From Nostoc desertorum CM1-VF14 (GTDB lineage: Bacteria > Cyanobacteriota > Cyanobacteriia > Cyanobacteriales > Nostocaceae), in assembly GCA_019359245.1 (NCBI GenBank), contig JAHHHR010000072.1:1-37717 (forward strand): DNA of 37,717 bases, in the 5' to 3' direction. Numbering within the stretch: position 1 is the stretch's first letter; every line of letters begins with the position of its first letter. The position numbers were made by a program, and so were the translations under genes. This document shows positions 15,470-24,261 of the stretch, piece by piece. The notes below the pieces were generated by a model. That model worked only from the letters and a program-made list of their open reading frames with translations, did no database searches and had not been told where the DNA came from.

Positions 15470-16405
15470 ATGACATTAGAAAAAGAGCGAACAACTGTAG
15501 GAGTTTTCGCTGGATGTTCCGATACACAATTAGTACTTCAGGAACTAAACGCTTCTAATTTTCCAATGCAGAAAGTTTCTGTAATTGCACGGAATACAGA
15601 AGAAAAAAGTGATATTGCTGGTGTTCAAGTTAAAGAGCGCACTAGCAATACATCTTCTGAAGATGCTAGTGAAGGCATCACTACTGATGCTTTAGGCGAT
15701 ATTACTTGCGGCTTATTAACTGGTTTAGTCCTCTCGGTAATTCCTAGTATAGGACGAGTTATGCTAGCCGGGGCAGAAGCAACAGCGATCGCTACCACTT
15801 TAGCAGGTGATGAGGTTAATGCAGTGGCAGGTGGTTTGCCTAGTGTGTTGTTAGCTTTAGGAATTCCTAAAGAGCAAGCGCAGGGTTACAGCGATCTAGT
15901 TTGTAAAGGTTACTATTTGGTAATAGTAACCGGCATAGATATAGAGATTCGCCTTGCCAAGAGGATTTTTAATCGCCGTGATATTCAACAGTGGAGCATT
16001 TATAAGCCATACTTGACCCCAAATAGCCGCTATAAAAAAGCAGTTGGTGTTTTTTCTACACGCCAAAATACAGAAAAATCACTTACTGAACTAAGAACTG
16101 CTGGCTTCCCTATGAGTCAAGTCTTGGTGATTGCTAAGGATATAAACACGCTCAATAGTCTTGTTGAGGTAGATATCAGCGATTATAAAGATTATTACAC
16201 TACTTTAGAAATTCCTGACGATCTAGCTAGAGATTATAAAGATCAAGTTAACCTTGGCAATTACTTATTAGTTCTAAATAGTACTGATATCTATATGGCA
16301 GGTGCAAGAGCTATTTTAGAGAGTAACAAAATTCAATATTTTCGTATCTATAGCCAATCTGTAGATAATGCTAGTGTAAGCGATCGCGAAGTTATTAGCC
16401 AATAG
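15470..16405 (+). CDS. Tandem YflT-like (general stress protein 17M-type) domain protein
   Basis: A 311-residue protein made of two related halves. Residues about 8-160 begin TVGVFAGCSDTQLVLQELNA and residues about 185-300 begin KAVGVFSTRQNTEKSLTELR. Each pairs a VGVF strand with a downstream L(N/R)(A/T)(S/A)(N/G)FPM and an SV-IAR/VLVIAK strand, the pattern of the heat-induced stress protein YflT/GSP17M domain. The first half carries a Gly/Ala-rich hydrophobic insertion (TDALGDITCGLLTGLVLSVI) common in cyanobacterial members that suggests membrane association. Function is unknown beyond the stress link. It follows the GlsB-type gene on the same strand. Confidence 0.75.
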   Translation: MTLEKERTTVGVFAGCSDTQLVLQELNASNFPMQKVSVIARNTEEKSDIAGVQVKERTSNTSSEDASEGITTDALGDITCGLLTGLVLSVIPSIGRVMLAGAEATAIATTLAGDEVNAVAGGLPSVLLALGIPKEQAQGYSDLVCKGYYLVIVTGIDIEIRLAKRIFNRRDIQQWSIYKPYLTPNSRYKKAVGVFSTRQNTEKSLTELRTAGFPMSQVLVIAKDINTLNSLVEVDISDYKDYYTTLEIPDDLARDYKDQVNLGNYLLVLNSTDIYMAGARAILESNKIQYFRIYSQSVDNASVSDREVISQ

Positions 16406-16560
16406 GCTGGGATTAACTTTAAAAAACCTTCCGTCATGAGCATTAGTTAAACGTCAAAGTTAAACTTCAGGGGTTTTACATCATAACTGCATTGTGCTTA
16501 GTTACGAAGATTTTTAGAAAATAAAAGTAGATTGTTTGTCCTAAAAAGGAGATAATTATA

Positions 16561-16581
16561 ATGGATATAAACTGTTTTTAA
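16561..16581 (+). other. Possible six-codon minicistron
   Basis: An AAGGAG Shine-Dalgarno at about 16546-16551 precedes ATG GAT ATA AAC TGT TTT TAA (MDINCF). It could be a leader peptide or the first codons of a lost gene; no attenuator structure is obvious next to it. Confidence 0.25.
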
Positions 16582-16656
16582 AGTCTTAATTTATCGCCAA
16601 AATACTGTTTTATATAACTCAGGTTATGGTTAAACTGTATAGTTAGGTATAATAAA

Positions 16657-16680
16657 ATTGATGTTATATTCAACATCAAT
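16657..16680 (+). terminator. Candidate hairpin (weak terminator)
   Basis: A nine-base perfect stem ATTGATGTT / AACATCAAT with a six-base loop, followed by AAATATAGTTTTTAT. The T tract is displaced, so termination is only possible. It would end transcription from the stress operon or the minicistron. Confidence 0.4.
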
Positions 16681-16738
16681 AAATATAGTTTTTATAAAAA
16701 TTATGGTTGAATGATCTATAGAAGCTGCAAGCTCATTA

Positions 16739-16781
16739 GTAGAGTTTTGTACTTACTGTTAAGGTATTAAGCTGATACAGT
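16739..16781 (+). promoter_or_regulatory. NtcA-type promoter (GTA-N8-TAC with spaced -10)
   Basis: GTAGAGTTTTGTAC (16739-16752) matches the NtcA consensus GTAN8TAC. A TAN3T -10 box (TACAGT, 16776-16781) lies 23 bases downstream, which is the spacing of NtcA-activated class II promoters. Transcription would start near 16788 on the + strand. The first + strand gene is the hybrid kinase at 17440, and the gene between is on the other strand. It may therefore drive a long leader, an antisense RNA or a small RNA. Chance occurrence of the 6-base consensus is possible; the matched -10 spacing raises confidence. Confidence 0.5.
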
Positions 16782-16939
16782 CCTGAATTGTATAAACACT
16801 CTTTACGGGCGTTAACTGTTGACGGTTAAAGATTATCAGTCATGGTTGTTTAAGCATCACAAAAAAATATTGAGCGATCGTTAAATTTGTTAGTATACTT
16901 CAATCAATTTTTGCTTTTGAGATTATCTCAAGCTCAAAT

Positions 16940-17173
16940 CTAAGCTACAGCAGGCTCATGTTGAGGGAAAATAATATCTGTTTCAAACAGCAAAATTGTA
17001 GTTTCACAACCAATCCTACCCATTTTTGGTTCTGAAGCCATTTCCATTTCTACAAGATACGACCAGCATTCAGAGCTATGAAAGTATTGTATTATAGTTC
17101 CCAATCCACCAATAAATTCTACCTTTTGCCCTTTGCAGAATTTGGGTCTTTTTAGGTCAACTACTGCACTCAT
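16940..17173 (-). CDS. Small protein of unknown function
   Basis: A 77-residue protein (MSAVVDLKRPKFCKGQKVEF...) with start set at ATG 17173, where GGTGG lies a few bases upstream; another ATG four codons earlier is in frame. FCKGQKVEFIGGLGTIIQYF looks like a small beta-barrel start (SH3-like), and MGRIGCETTILLFETDI would be a further strand pair. Three cysteines are present. It has the look of a short conserved cyanobacterial hypothetical. No function is assigned. It is divergent from the hybrid kinase gene and could share regulation with it. Confidence 0.65.
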   Translation of the reverse strand: MSAVVDLKRPKFCKGQKVEFIGGLGTIIQYFHSSECWSYLVEMEMASEPKMGRIGCETTILLFETDIIFPQHEPAVA

Positions 17174-17439
17174 AAAAACCACCATTGCTTAGTTAAAGCC
17201 TATTATTAAATTTATAATCTAATAATAAGGATTTAGTTATCCACCACAAGGTTCAATAAAAATAATTGTGGGTGCTTCTTTAGAAAGAAGTTATACTATC
17301 TCAAGGTTTAATGTTAAACTCAATATTAAAATTTCTATTGTTCCATATATTTTCATAAAATGGTTAAATAGTATATTTGTATATTAGGAAATAAAGAATA
17401 TTATTTAGCAATAAATCATTGAAATAACTGCCTGGAATA

Positions 17440-20400
17440 ATGTTGAAACGTTTGAAGATTGGAACCAAAATTGGAATTAGTTTTGCCCTAAGCTTGGCAA
17501 CTCTGACAGTTATTGGTTTAATCTCCTACCAAAGCACCAATGAGCTAATTGAAACTTCGCGTAAAGAAAGCCATACCTACCAAGTCTTAAGTAAGCTTGA
17601 AGACCTCAATTTGCAACTGACAAATGCTGAGACAGGCCAGCGCGGTTACATTATTACTGGAGAGCAGCGCTATTTACAACCTTATAACGCTGCCATTCAA
17701 GTACTAAATCAAAAAGTCAATGAAATTAAGAGGTTAACGGCAGATAACCCCAACCAACAAAATCGACTTGATGTTTTACAGCCACTCGTAATCGAGAGAA
17801 TAGCTGTAATGAAAAGTGTCATTGAGTTACGGCGAAGCCAGGGCTTAGAAGCATCCCAGAAAGCTGTTCTGACAGACCAGGATAAGCAGCTGATGGATAA
17901 GATCGGGGAAGTTATCCAGGCGATGAAAACTGAGGAGGATAGACTACTGCAACAGCGCTCTACTAGGGCAAAAGTTGCAGGTCAAAAAACGATCAATAGC
18001 ATTATCTATAGTATTCCTTTGTTTTCTTTGATCTTAGGTTTGATCGGATTCGCCTTGACCAGACATATTTCAGTACCTCTGAAGCAAGTTTCTGATTTGG
18101 CAGAAAAAATGGCGGATGGGGATTTATCTGTGAGTTTACCAGATAGCGATCGCCACGATGAAATCGGCGTGTTAACGCGTACCTTCAACCAGATGATCGT
18201 TAATCTGCAAAACACAACTAAAAAAAATGATGAGCAAAGCTGGCTAAAGTCTAATTTGGCTGAATTTACCAAGATGCTTCAAGGGCATCGAAATCTAGAA
18301 AGTGCGTCTCGCCTGATTTTGTCAAATTTAGCACCACTGGTTGGGGCATCGCAGGGCGTTTTTTATTTCATGGACTCTATAGACGACGAGCCTGTACTGA
18401 AATTATTAAGCAGTTATGCTTACAAAGAGCGTAAAACTCTAGCAAACCAGTTTCGTTTGGGCGAGGGATTGGTGGGACAATGCGCCCTAGAAAAACAAAG
18501 AATCCTCCTAACAGAAGTTCCTAGCGACTATATCCGTATCAGTTCCGGTTTAGGGGAAGCTCCACCGCTAAATATTATTGTCTTACCTATACTATTTGAG
18601 ACGCAGGTGAGTGCTGTAATTGAACTTGCCTCTTTTGCATCTTTCAGTCAGCTGCATCTGACATTTTTAGAGCAATTTAGTGAAATTATTGGTGTATTTT
18701 TAAATAACATCGCTTCCCAATTGCAAACTCAGCGACTACTTGAAGAGTCTGTTGCTTTAACAGAGGAACTGCAAAACCAGCAAGAAGAACTACAGCAGAG
18801 CAATCAACGCTTGGAAGAACAGACGCACGAGTTAGAAGAATCACAATTTCTTGTCAAGCAGTCTAACGAAGAATTACAGCAATTAAATGAGGAGCTAGAA
18901 GAAAAAGCAGAACTGTTAGAAGTCCAAAATCGGGAAGTTGCCCGCAAGAACCAGGAAGTTGAGCGGGCGAGGCAGTCTTTTGAAGAAAAAGCTGAACAAC
19001 TGGCGTTGTCTTCCAAATATAAATCGGAATTTCTCGCCAATATGTCCCACGAGTTAAGGACACCGCTAAATAGCCTGTTAATTTTAGCAAGGCTCCTAGC
19101 AGATAACTCCCTTAACAACTTGACCGACAAACAAGTAGAGTATAGCCGGACTATTTACTCGGCTGGGACTGATTTGCTGGAGTTAATCAATGATATTCTA
19201 GATTTGGCAAAAATTGAGTCGGGTACTATGTTGCTCGATATTGAACAAATTGCTTTTACAGATTTGGAGGCATCTCTAGAGCAGACTTTCCGGCAAGTTG
19301 CTCACAATAAAGAACTTAGTTTTACTATTGAACGAGATGAGAAGTTACCACCAACGATTTATAACGACTCCAAGCGTCTGCAACAAGTACTGAAAAATCT
19401 CCTAGCTAACGCCTTTAAGTTTACTGAACAAGGAGGCGTAAAGTTGCAAATTAGCACGGCAACTGACGCAGCCGAAGTTGATAATCCCATAATTGCTTTT
19501 GCAGTTAGCGACACGGGTATAGGCATTCCAGTCGAGAAGCATAAGATTATTTTCGAGGCATTTCAGCAGGCAGATGGCACAACCAGCCGCAAGTACGGCG
19601 GAACTGGCTTAGGTCTATCCATCAGCCGCGAATTGGCTCAATTGTTGGGCGGCAAAATTGAAATAGTCAGCCAAGCAGGGCAGGGAAGCACCTTCACACT
19701 CTACTTGCCCATGCGGCAAGAAAATAATGGTAAAAATATTCTTAGCCCACTATCCCCTCAGCCTACCACCTCTATTCGCACAGCGTCGATCGCAAAAGAA
19801 GTGCCAAGAGTCGAAAACAGACCCGCAACTGTGGATACCTTCGCAACCGCAAAAGTACTTACCACCTTTGCCAACGAAATCCCAGATGACCGGGAAATAA
19901 TTCAACCGGGCGATCGCATTTTGCTAATTATCGAGGATGACGATAAATTTGCTCGCATCTTACTAGATATGGCGCGTGAGCAGGGATTTAAAACCATTGT
20001 TGCTTTACAAAGTAAACAAGGGCTAGCACTAGCGCAACAGTTTAAGCCCAATGCGATTATGCTAGATATCCATATGCCAGAGATGGATGGGTGGACGGTG
20101 TTGGATCGTCTCAAACATAAGCCAGATACTAGACACATCCCAGTACATATACTTTCTGTGGATGAAAGACAGCAACGGGGATTACAGCTAGGAGCGATTA
20201 CTTATCTCCAAAAACCTGTGTCTCCAGAAGCACTAACTCAAGTATTGACTGAGATTAAAGGCTTTATTGAGCGTCAGGTAAAAAATCTCTTAATCGTAGA
20301 AGATGACCCCGTACAAGCCCAAAGTATTATCGAACTGATTGGTAATGGTGATGTCCAAAGTACAGCAGTGGGTACGGGAGCAGAAGCCCTCTCGATTTTG

Positions 20401-21084
20401 CGATCGCATCATTTTGATTGTATGGTATTGGATCTCGGTCTGCCTGATATGAGCGGCTTTACACTAATTGAGCAAATAAAGCAAGAACCCAGGCTTTTAA
20501 AACTGCCAATCATTGTTTACACCGGCAAAGAACTCAGCCGACAAGAAGAAACCCAACTGCGGGGGCTAGCAGAGACAATTATCATTAAAAATGTGCGATC
20601 GCCAGAGCGATTGTTAGACGAAACTGCGCTATTTTTGCATCGCGTGCAAGCAAATTTGCCCCCACCAAAGCGGCAAATACTAGAGCAACTACACCAAACT
20701 GACCCGGTGCTGGCTAATCGGACAATTTTGATTGTGGATGATGACCTACGAAATATTTTTGCCCTTACCAGCTTTTTAGAAAGCTATCAAATGCAGGTGC
20801 TGTTTGCCGAAAATGGCAGAGATGGCATAGACGTACTGCAAAGTAATCCTGACATTAATATAGTTTTGATGGACATCATGATGCCGAAAATGGATGGTTA
20901 CGAAACCACCCGCGCCATCCGTCAGCAACCACAGTTTCGCTCCTTACCAATAATTGCTTTAACTGCTAAAGCCATGCCAGGCGATCGCGAAAAGTGCATC
21001 GAAGCTGGAGCCTCTGACTACATCACCAAACCTGTAGATACAGAGCAACTACTTTCGCTACTCCGAGTTTGGCTGTATCGGTGA
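17440..21084 (+). CDS. Hybrid sensor histidine kinase: CHASE3-HAMP-GAF-HisKA-HATPase-REC-REC-REC
   Basis: A 1214-residue membrane sensor. TM1 is near residues 11-30. An extracytoplasmic CHASE3 domain (NAETGQRGYIITGEQRYL) reaches to about residue 183, followed by TM2 (about 188-208) and HAMP (about 208-262). A GAF domain spans about 285-425 and a long Glu/Gln-rich coiled coil about 430-525. HisKA has the phospho-acceptor His537 in MSHELRTPLNS. The HATPase has an N box (LKNLLANAFKFTEQGG), DTGIGIP and GGTGLGLS. Three receivers carry phospho-acceptor Asp876 (MLDIHMPEMDGW), Asp998 (VLDLGLPDMSGF) and Asp1145 (LMDIMMPKMDGY). The second receiver lacks the usual conserved lysine context (IIIKNV in place of a clear K-P), so it may be divergent. 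There is no DNA-binding output, so signalling is likely by phosphorelay to separate partners. Ligand unknown. Confidence 0.95.
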   Translation: MLKRLKIGTKIGISFALSLATLTVIGLISYQSTNELIETSRKESHTYQVLSKLEDLNLQLTNAETGQRGYIITGEQRYLQPYNAAIQVLNQKVNEIKRLTADNPNQQNRLDVLQPLVIERIAVMKSVIELRRSQGLEASQKAVLTDQDKQLMDKIGEVIQAMKTEEDRLLQQRSTRAKVAGQKTINSIIYSIPLFSLILGLIGFALTRHISVPLKQVSDLAEKMADGDLSVSLPDSDRHDEIGVLTRTFNQMIVNLQNTTKKNDEQSWLKSNLAEFTKMLQGHRNLESASRLILSNLAPLVGASQGVFYFMDSIDDEPVLKLLSSYAYKERKTLANQFRLGEGLVGQCALEKQRILLTEVPSDYIRISSGLGEAPPLNIIVLPILFETQVSAVIELASFASFSQLHLTFLEQFSEIIGVFLNNIASQLQTQRLLEESVALTEELQNQQEELQQSNQRLEEQTHELEESQFLVKQSNEELQQLNEELEEKAELLEVQNREVARKNQEVERARQSFEEKAEQLALSSKYKSEFLANMSHELRTPLNSLLILARLLADNSLNNLTDKQVEYSRTIYSAGTDLLELINDILDLAKIESGTMLLDIEQIAFTDLEASLEQTFRQVAHNKELSFTIERDEKLPPTIYNDSKRLQQVLKNLLANAFKFTEQGGVKLQISTATDAAEVDNPIIAFAVSDTGIGIPVEKHKIIFEAFQQADGTTSRKYGGTGLGLSISRELAQLLGGKIEIVSQAGQGSTFTLYLPMRQENNGKNILSPLSPQPTTSIRTASIAKEVPRVENRPATVDTFATAKVLTTFANEIPDDREIIQPGDRILLIIEDDDKFARILLDMAREQGFKTIVALQSKQGLALAQQFKPNAIMLDIHMPEMDGWTVLDRLKHKPDTRHIPVHILSVDERQQRGLQLGAITYLQKPVSPEALTQVLTEIKGFIERQVKNLLIVEDDPVQAQSIIELIGNGDVQSTAVGTGAEALSILRSHHFDCMVLDLGLPDMSGFTLIEQIKQEPRLLKLPIIVYTGKELSRQEETQLRGLAETIIIKNVRSPERLLDETALFLHRVQANLPPPKRQILEQLHQTDPVLANRTILIVDDDLRNIFALTSFLESYQMQVLFAENGRDGIDVLQSNPDINIVLMDIMMPKMDGYETTRAIRQQPQFRSLPIIALTAKAMPGDREKCIEAGASDYITKPVDTEQLLSLLRVWLYR

Positions 21085-21521
21085 GGGAGTGGGGAAGTGG
21101 AGAATAGGTTTAATTAAAAGTTACAGCAGAATTCACAATTTAGAATTCAGGAGCAAAACCCGCTTTATACTTGGGTAACAGACTTAGCGGGAGCAACGCG
21201 ATTTTGTGAAGTCAGATCAAAAACCAGCGATGCCTGCGGCGGGCGTAGCCATCGCTAAAACACATATATCAGCCTAAAGTTATTTTATTAACATTAAAGG
21301 TACTGATAAAACATGGCAATTAACCCTGAGAGATGCTTCAGGCGCTTTTAATCGCATATCACTATGTAAGTCTATACCATTGCTAAATAATATTGACGAT
21401 AGATAACCATAGTTTATTTACCATAAGAGGTTAAGTTTTGTGATATGTGTGCTGCTAATAAACGGTTGTCAGAGGTAATGTTAGTTTATTACATCAACGC
21501 AGTAATTTTTCACTATTAACT
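21085..21521. other. Intergenic region with a palindromic repeat
   Basis: No gene is recognised. A palindromic repeat lies at 21226-21256. The 150 AT-rich bases before 21522 probably contain the promoter of the secreted protein gene. Confidence 0.5.
21226..21256. repeat. Palindromic repeat, best-preserved copy in the window
   Basis: AGCGATGCCTGCGGCGGGCG followed by TAGCCATCGCT. Outer arms AGCGAT/ATCGCT pair exactly, and the inner GCC...GGC pairs. It serves as the reference for the variants at 2358-2384 (inside the FGE gene) and 6689-6719. Confidence 0.8.
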
Positions 21522-22133
21522 ATGAAGACTATAAGTAAGGTAATCGCTTGTACTACAGCTTTAACATTAGGTATTGCACCTAACTGTCTTGCTAGTACTT
21601 TCACTCCAGTTAATTGGACAATATCTGGATTAGGAACAACTAATACCCAACAAGTCAATCAAAATGAATATAATTTAAGTTATAATCTACCTGGGACAGA
21701 AGGTTTTGATACAAATACTTGGACAATTTCGACAGTAGCAAATGCTGACGGTGATTATGGTTTTGACTGGAACTATAAAGGTTTCCATTCTTACTTCAAT
21801 GTAACAGCCTTCCTCAATACTTTTAATCCAAACACAACTTTATACAGCGCTGGGCCGAGTAACTGCTGTAGTTCCCCATCTGCTGGATTTAGTGAATCTG
21901 GTAGTTTTACTTTTAGCAATATTTCTGCTGGTCAGACATTTGGCTTTACAATGGGTGGTAGTCATTTTGATTCTGCACTTACACTTGAAGGAAATTTAAA
22001 TTTAAAACAAATTGCCGCTCCAGTTTCTGTTCCCGAAAGTAATTCTATCGTTCCTCTGATTACTCTGGGATTGTTTGGAGCTTATAGCACTTTAACAAAA
22101 AAAGAGCTACAAACTAAATTAACTAGAGTTTAG
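21522..22133 (+). CDS. Secreted protein with PEP-CTERM-like sorting signal
   Basis: A 203-residue protein with a signal peptide (MKTISKVIACTTALTLGIAP, cleavage near LAS-T). The mature region is Asn/Thr/Ser/Gly-rich and low in charge (about residues 25-165). The C terminus is arranged like a PEP-CTERM signal: VPESNSIVPLITLGLFGAYS, then a basic end (TKKELQTKLTR). The motif is VPES rather than VPEP, a tolerated but uncommon form. PEP-CTERM proteins are processed by exosortase and anchored or released at the surface. A CC pair and one more cysteine lie in the mature region. The function is unknown; a surface or matrix role is suggested only by its composition. Confidence 0.75.
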   Translation: MKTISKVIACTTALTLGIAPNCLASTFTPVNWTISGLGTTNTQQVNQNEYNLSYNLPGTEGFDTNTWTISTVANADGDYGFDWNYKGFHSYFNVTAFLNTFNPNTTLYSAGPSNCCSSPSAGFSESGSFTFSNISAGQTFGFTMGGSHFDSALTLEGNLNLKQIAAPVSVPESNSIVPLITLGLFGAYSTLTKKELQTKLTRV

Positions 22134-22136
22134 AGG

Positions 22137-22258
22137 TTATTCGCCATGACTTTTAATTCTCAATGGCAATGCCGTGATATACACAACTCCTTCAACCAGT
22201 TCAGCTTTTCTTAAATTCGGCATTGCCTGATAGCGGCGCTCAAATTCGTAGCGAGATC
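22137..22258 (-). pseudogene. Uma2-family nuclease (DUF820) fragment
   Basis: The - strand reads ERRYQAMPNLRKAELVEGVV and continues YITALPLRIKSHGE before a TAA at 22137-22139. The pattern (Y-x-x-MP-x-L-x-KAEL-(I/V)-EG-V-VY, then a short PL-R-x-x-SHG) is the N-terminal part of Uma2-type putative endonucleases, which are very numerous in cyanobacteria. Both the true start and the catalytic domain after SHGE are missing. It is a scrap of a mobile-prone gene family. Confidence 0.7.
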
Positions 22259-22439
22259 AGCGATCGCCATTTTCCAGAGGTAAAAGTGAAATCACTTTTT
22301 TAGGAGTTGTAACCATCCTTTTATCTTCTTTAGCCAAATTGTCCAAACTGAATCAAAGTATTCTAATTTGGTAGTGCTGCATTTATTTTACTACTGCACA
22401 TGGCGATCCATTTTAGTTGGATACCACCATAACTAAAAG

Positions 22440-22473
22440 CCCACACTGCCCTCTTGATCGGGTGCAGTGTGGG
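22440..22473 (-). terminator. Rho-independent terminator of prs
   Basis: A ten-base perfect stem, CCCACACTGC (22440-22449) with GCAGTGTGGG (22464-22473). On the - strand, in which prs is transcribed, it is followed by CTTTTAGTT. It lies 30 bases past the prs stop codon. Confidence 0.8.
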
Positions 22474-22502
22474 TAATTAATGCCTATAACGTGAATGGCA
22501 GT

Positions 22503-23519
22503 CTAGCGGAACATACTACTGACTGAAGTATCTTCATGAATCCGCCAGATAGTCTCTCCTAAGAGATTAGCTACTGACAGCACCACTAATTGTGGAAAAC
22601 GATTGTTTTCTGGTATGGGGATCGTATTGGTGACAATGACTTCCTCAAACAAACCACTTGACAAACGCTCCATCGCTGGTGGGGAGAATACTGCATGAGT
22701 TGCACAGGCGTATACCTGACGTGCTCCTTCTTCACGCAGTAACCGTGCTCCTTCTGCGATCGTGCCCCCAGTGTCGATCATGTCATCCACCAACACTGCT
22801 GTTTTACCTTTAACATCACCGATGATATTTAAAACTTCGGCGACATTATGAGCATGACGACGTTTGTCAATAATTGCCAGTGGGGCATCATTCAGTTTTT
22901 TTGCAAATGCTCTGGCTCGCGCTACACCGCCAACATCGGGGGAAACAACCACAAGATCGGGCAGTTCTTTGCTTGCTAGATAATCTAGCAATACTGGCGA
23001 ACCATAAACATGATCAAAAGGTATATCGAAATAACCTTGAATTTGAGCCGAGTGCAAATCCATTGCTAGAACGCGGTTAGCACCTGCTTCGGTGATCAAG
23101 TTAGCAACTAGCTTGGCTGTTATTGACTCTCGTCCTGCCGTTTTGCGATCGGCACGAGCATAACCATAGTAGGGAATTACTGCCGTTACCTGTCGCGCAG
23201 AAGCTCTACGACAAGCATCAACCATAATCAATAATTCCATCAAATGATCGTTCACGGGTTGACAACATGGCTGGATTAAATAGACATCACAACCTCGAAT
23301 CGACTCTTGGATTTGAACATAAAGTTCTCCATCCGCAAATCTTTTGCGAATCATTGGCCCCAAGTCCATGCCCACATAACGAGCGACTTCTTGAGACAGT
23401 TGTATATTGGCAGAGCCAGAAAACAGCCGCAGGCGATGATTATCGGTCAACCCTGTTGCAGATGGTTGCACTTTGAAAGTTGCAGAACTGAGCACAGCAG
23501 ATCCTCTATGTGCATTCAT
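22503..23519 (-). CDS. prs: Ribose-phosphate pyrophosphokinase (PRPP synthetase)
   Basis: A 338-residue enzyme that makes 5-phosphoribosyl-1-pyrophosphate from ribose 5-phosphate and ATP, feeding purine, pyrimidine, histidine, tryptophan and NAD synthesis. It has FSGSANIQLSQEVARYVG, the GELYVQIQESIRG flexible region, YYGYARADRK (ATP contact), DLHSAQIQGYF (metal/ribose-phosphate contacts), SPDVGGVARARAFAKKL, KRRHAHNVAEV (the catalytic loop) and the PRPP-binding loop VLVDDMIDTGGTI (242-254). The N-terminal roughly 25 residues before NHRLRLFSG are extra compared with E. coli Prs, as is usual in cyanobacteria. The ATG at 23519 is used. It has its own terminator and no cotranscribed neighbour. Confidence 0.97.
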   Translation of the reverse strand: MNAHRGSAVLSSATFKVQPSATGLTDNHRLRLFSGSANIQLSQEVARYVGMDLGPMIRKRFADGELYVQIQESIRGCDVYLIQPCCQPVNDHLMELLIMVDACRRASARQVTAVIPYYGYARADRKTAGRESITAKLVANLITEAGANRVLAMDLHSAQIQGYFDIPFDHVYGSPVLLDYLASKELPDLVVVSPDVGGVARARAFAKKLNDAPLAIIDKRRHAHNVAEVLNIIGDVKGKTAVLVDDMIDTGGTIAEGARLLREEGARQVYACATHAVFSPPAMERLSSGLFEEVIVTNTIPIPENNRFPQLVVLSVANLLGETIWRIHEDTSVSSMFR

Positions 23520-24261
23520 AGCAATATTATCATTGGATATTTAATAGATTTAACCGAGAAATCGCCTAAAAAAACATCTGTGAGTTTTGTTAAAGCTTCC
23601 ATACAAAATTTAAACATCTTCCCATAAAATTATCATTCGCTAACTGTCTAATTTTCTTGGCAAGCAAACTATTGATAGCTTAACGGACATTTAGTCCATC
23701 CACTAGGTTTATAGTTGAAATTTTTTAGGTTGAGGTAAATAACCCCAATCTCTCAAAGATTGGTGTGATAGATTGCTTCTTCTAAATACCTCATTTCTAA
23801 CTGACAGTAAAGCATTTATAACTTAAGTGATATTGAAGTTTGTTCTTAGACAGGAGAATGTTTTGGGCTAAGTGTGCATTATGTATCCTATTATATTCTA
23901 TGATACTAACAATAAATAAACTAGCAGATTTAATTTTAAGTTTTAATCCACAAGAGGCAGGGGACATGGGGCATGGGGCAGGGAAAAAGCTTCAAACACG
24001 CTCAGGACAAGTCAGGTCAAAACGCTCAGTGACCACCTGCTCCCCTGCTTATTTAGGTGTTGCGCCCCAGACAGCCAATATTGCAGTGGACAGTTAAGAG
24101 AGTTGCATAAAGCATTTAAAGCATAACTTTGCGTATACTCCTAACTGGGGGTATACCCTTTAGGTAAGGTAGAATATCGCTGCATGTAACTGTGTCGCCT
24201 CTCGGAGTTGATCTTTGTGGGTGACTTCCTCCTCAGTTGCTACTACACTCATCATTCGCTC
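23520..24261. other. Long intergenic region between prs and the Ser/Thr kinase gene
   Basis: No gene is supported. An open frame at 23840-24097 runs through a GGGGCATGGGGCAGG-type tandem repeat (about 23954-23985) and has no family features. GGGTATACCC (24149-24158) is a perfect ten-base palindrome about 100 bases before the kinase start and might be an operator. Divergent promoters for prs and the kinase operon must lie here. Confidence 0.5.
23954..23985. repeat. GGGGCATG-type short tandem repeat
   Basis: GAGGCAGGGGACATGGGGCA followed by TGGGGCAGGG is a G-rich heptamer-like tandem repeat of the class found between genes of filamentous cyanobacteria. Confidence 0.65.

Larger units (their letters stand above)
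16406..16939. other. AT-rich intergenic region with regulatory signals
   Basis: It holds a ribosome-site-plus-minicistron at 16546-16581, a hairpin at 16657-16680 (ATTGATGTT/AACATCAAT) followed by an AT-rich tract, and an NtcA-type promoter at 16739-16781. No longer gene is recognised. Confidence 0.5.

Noticed and set aside
23840..24097. Open frame between prs and the kinase gene
   Set aside because: It is partly built from a G-rich tandem repeat and has no protein-like conservation pattern.
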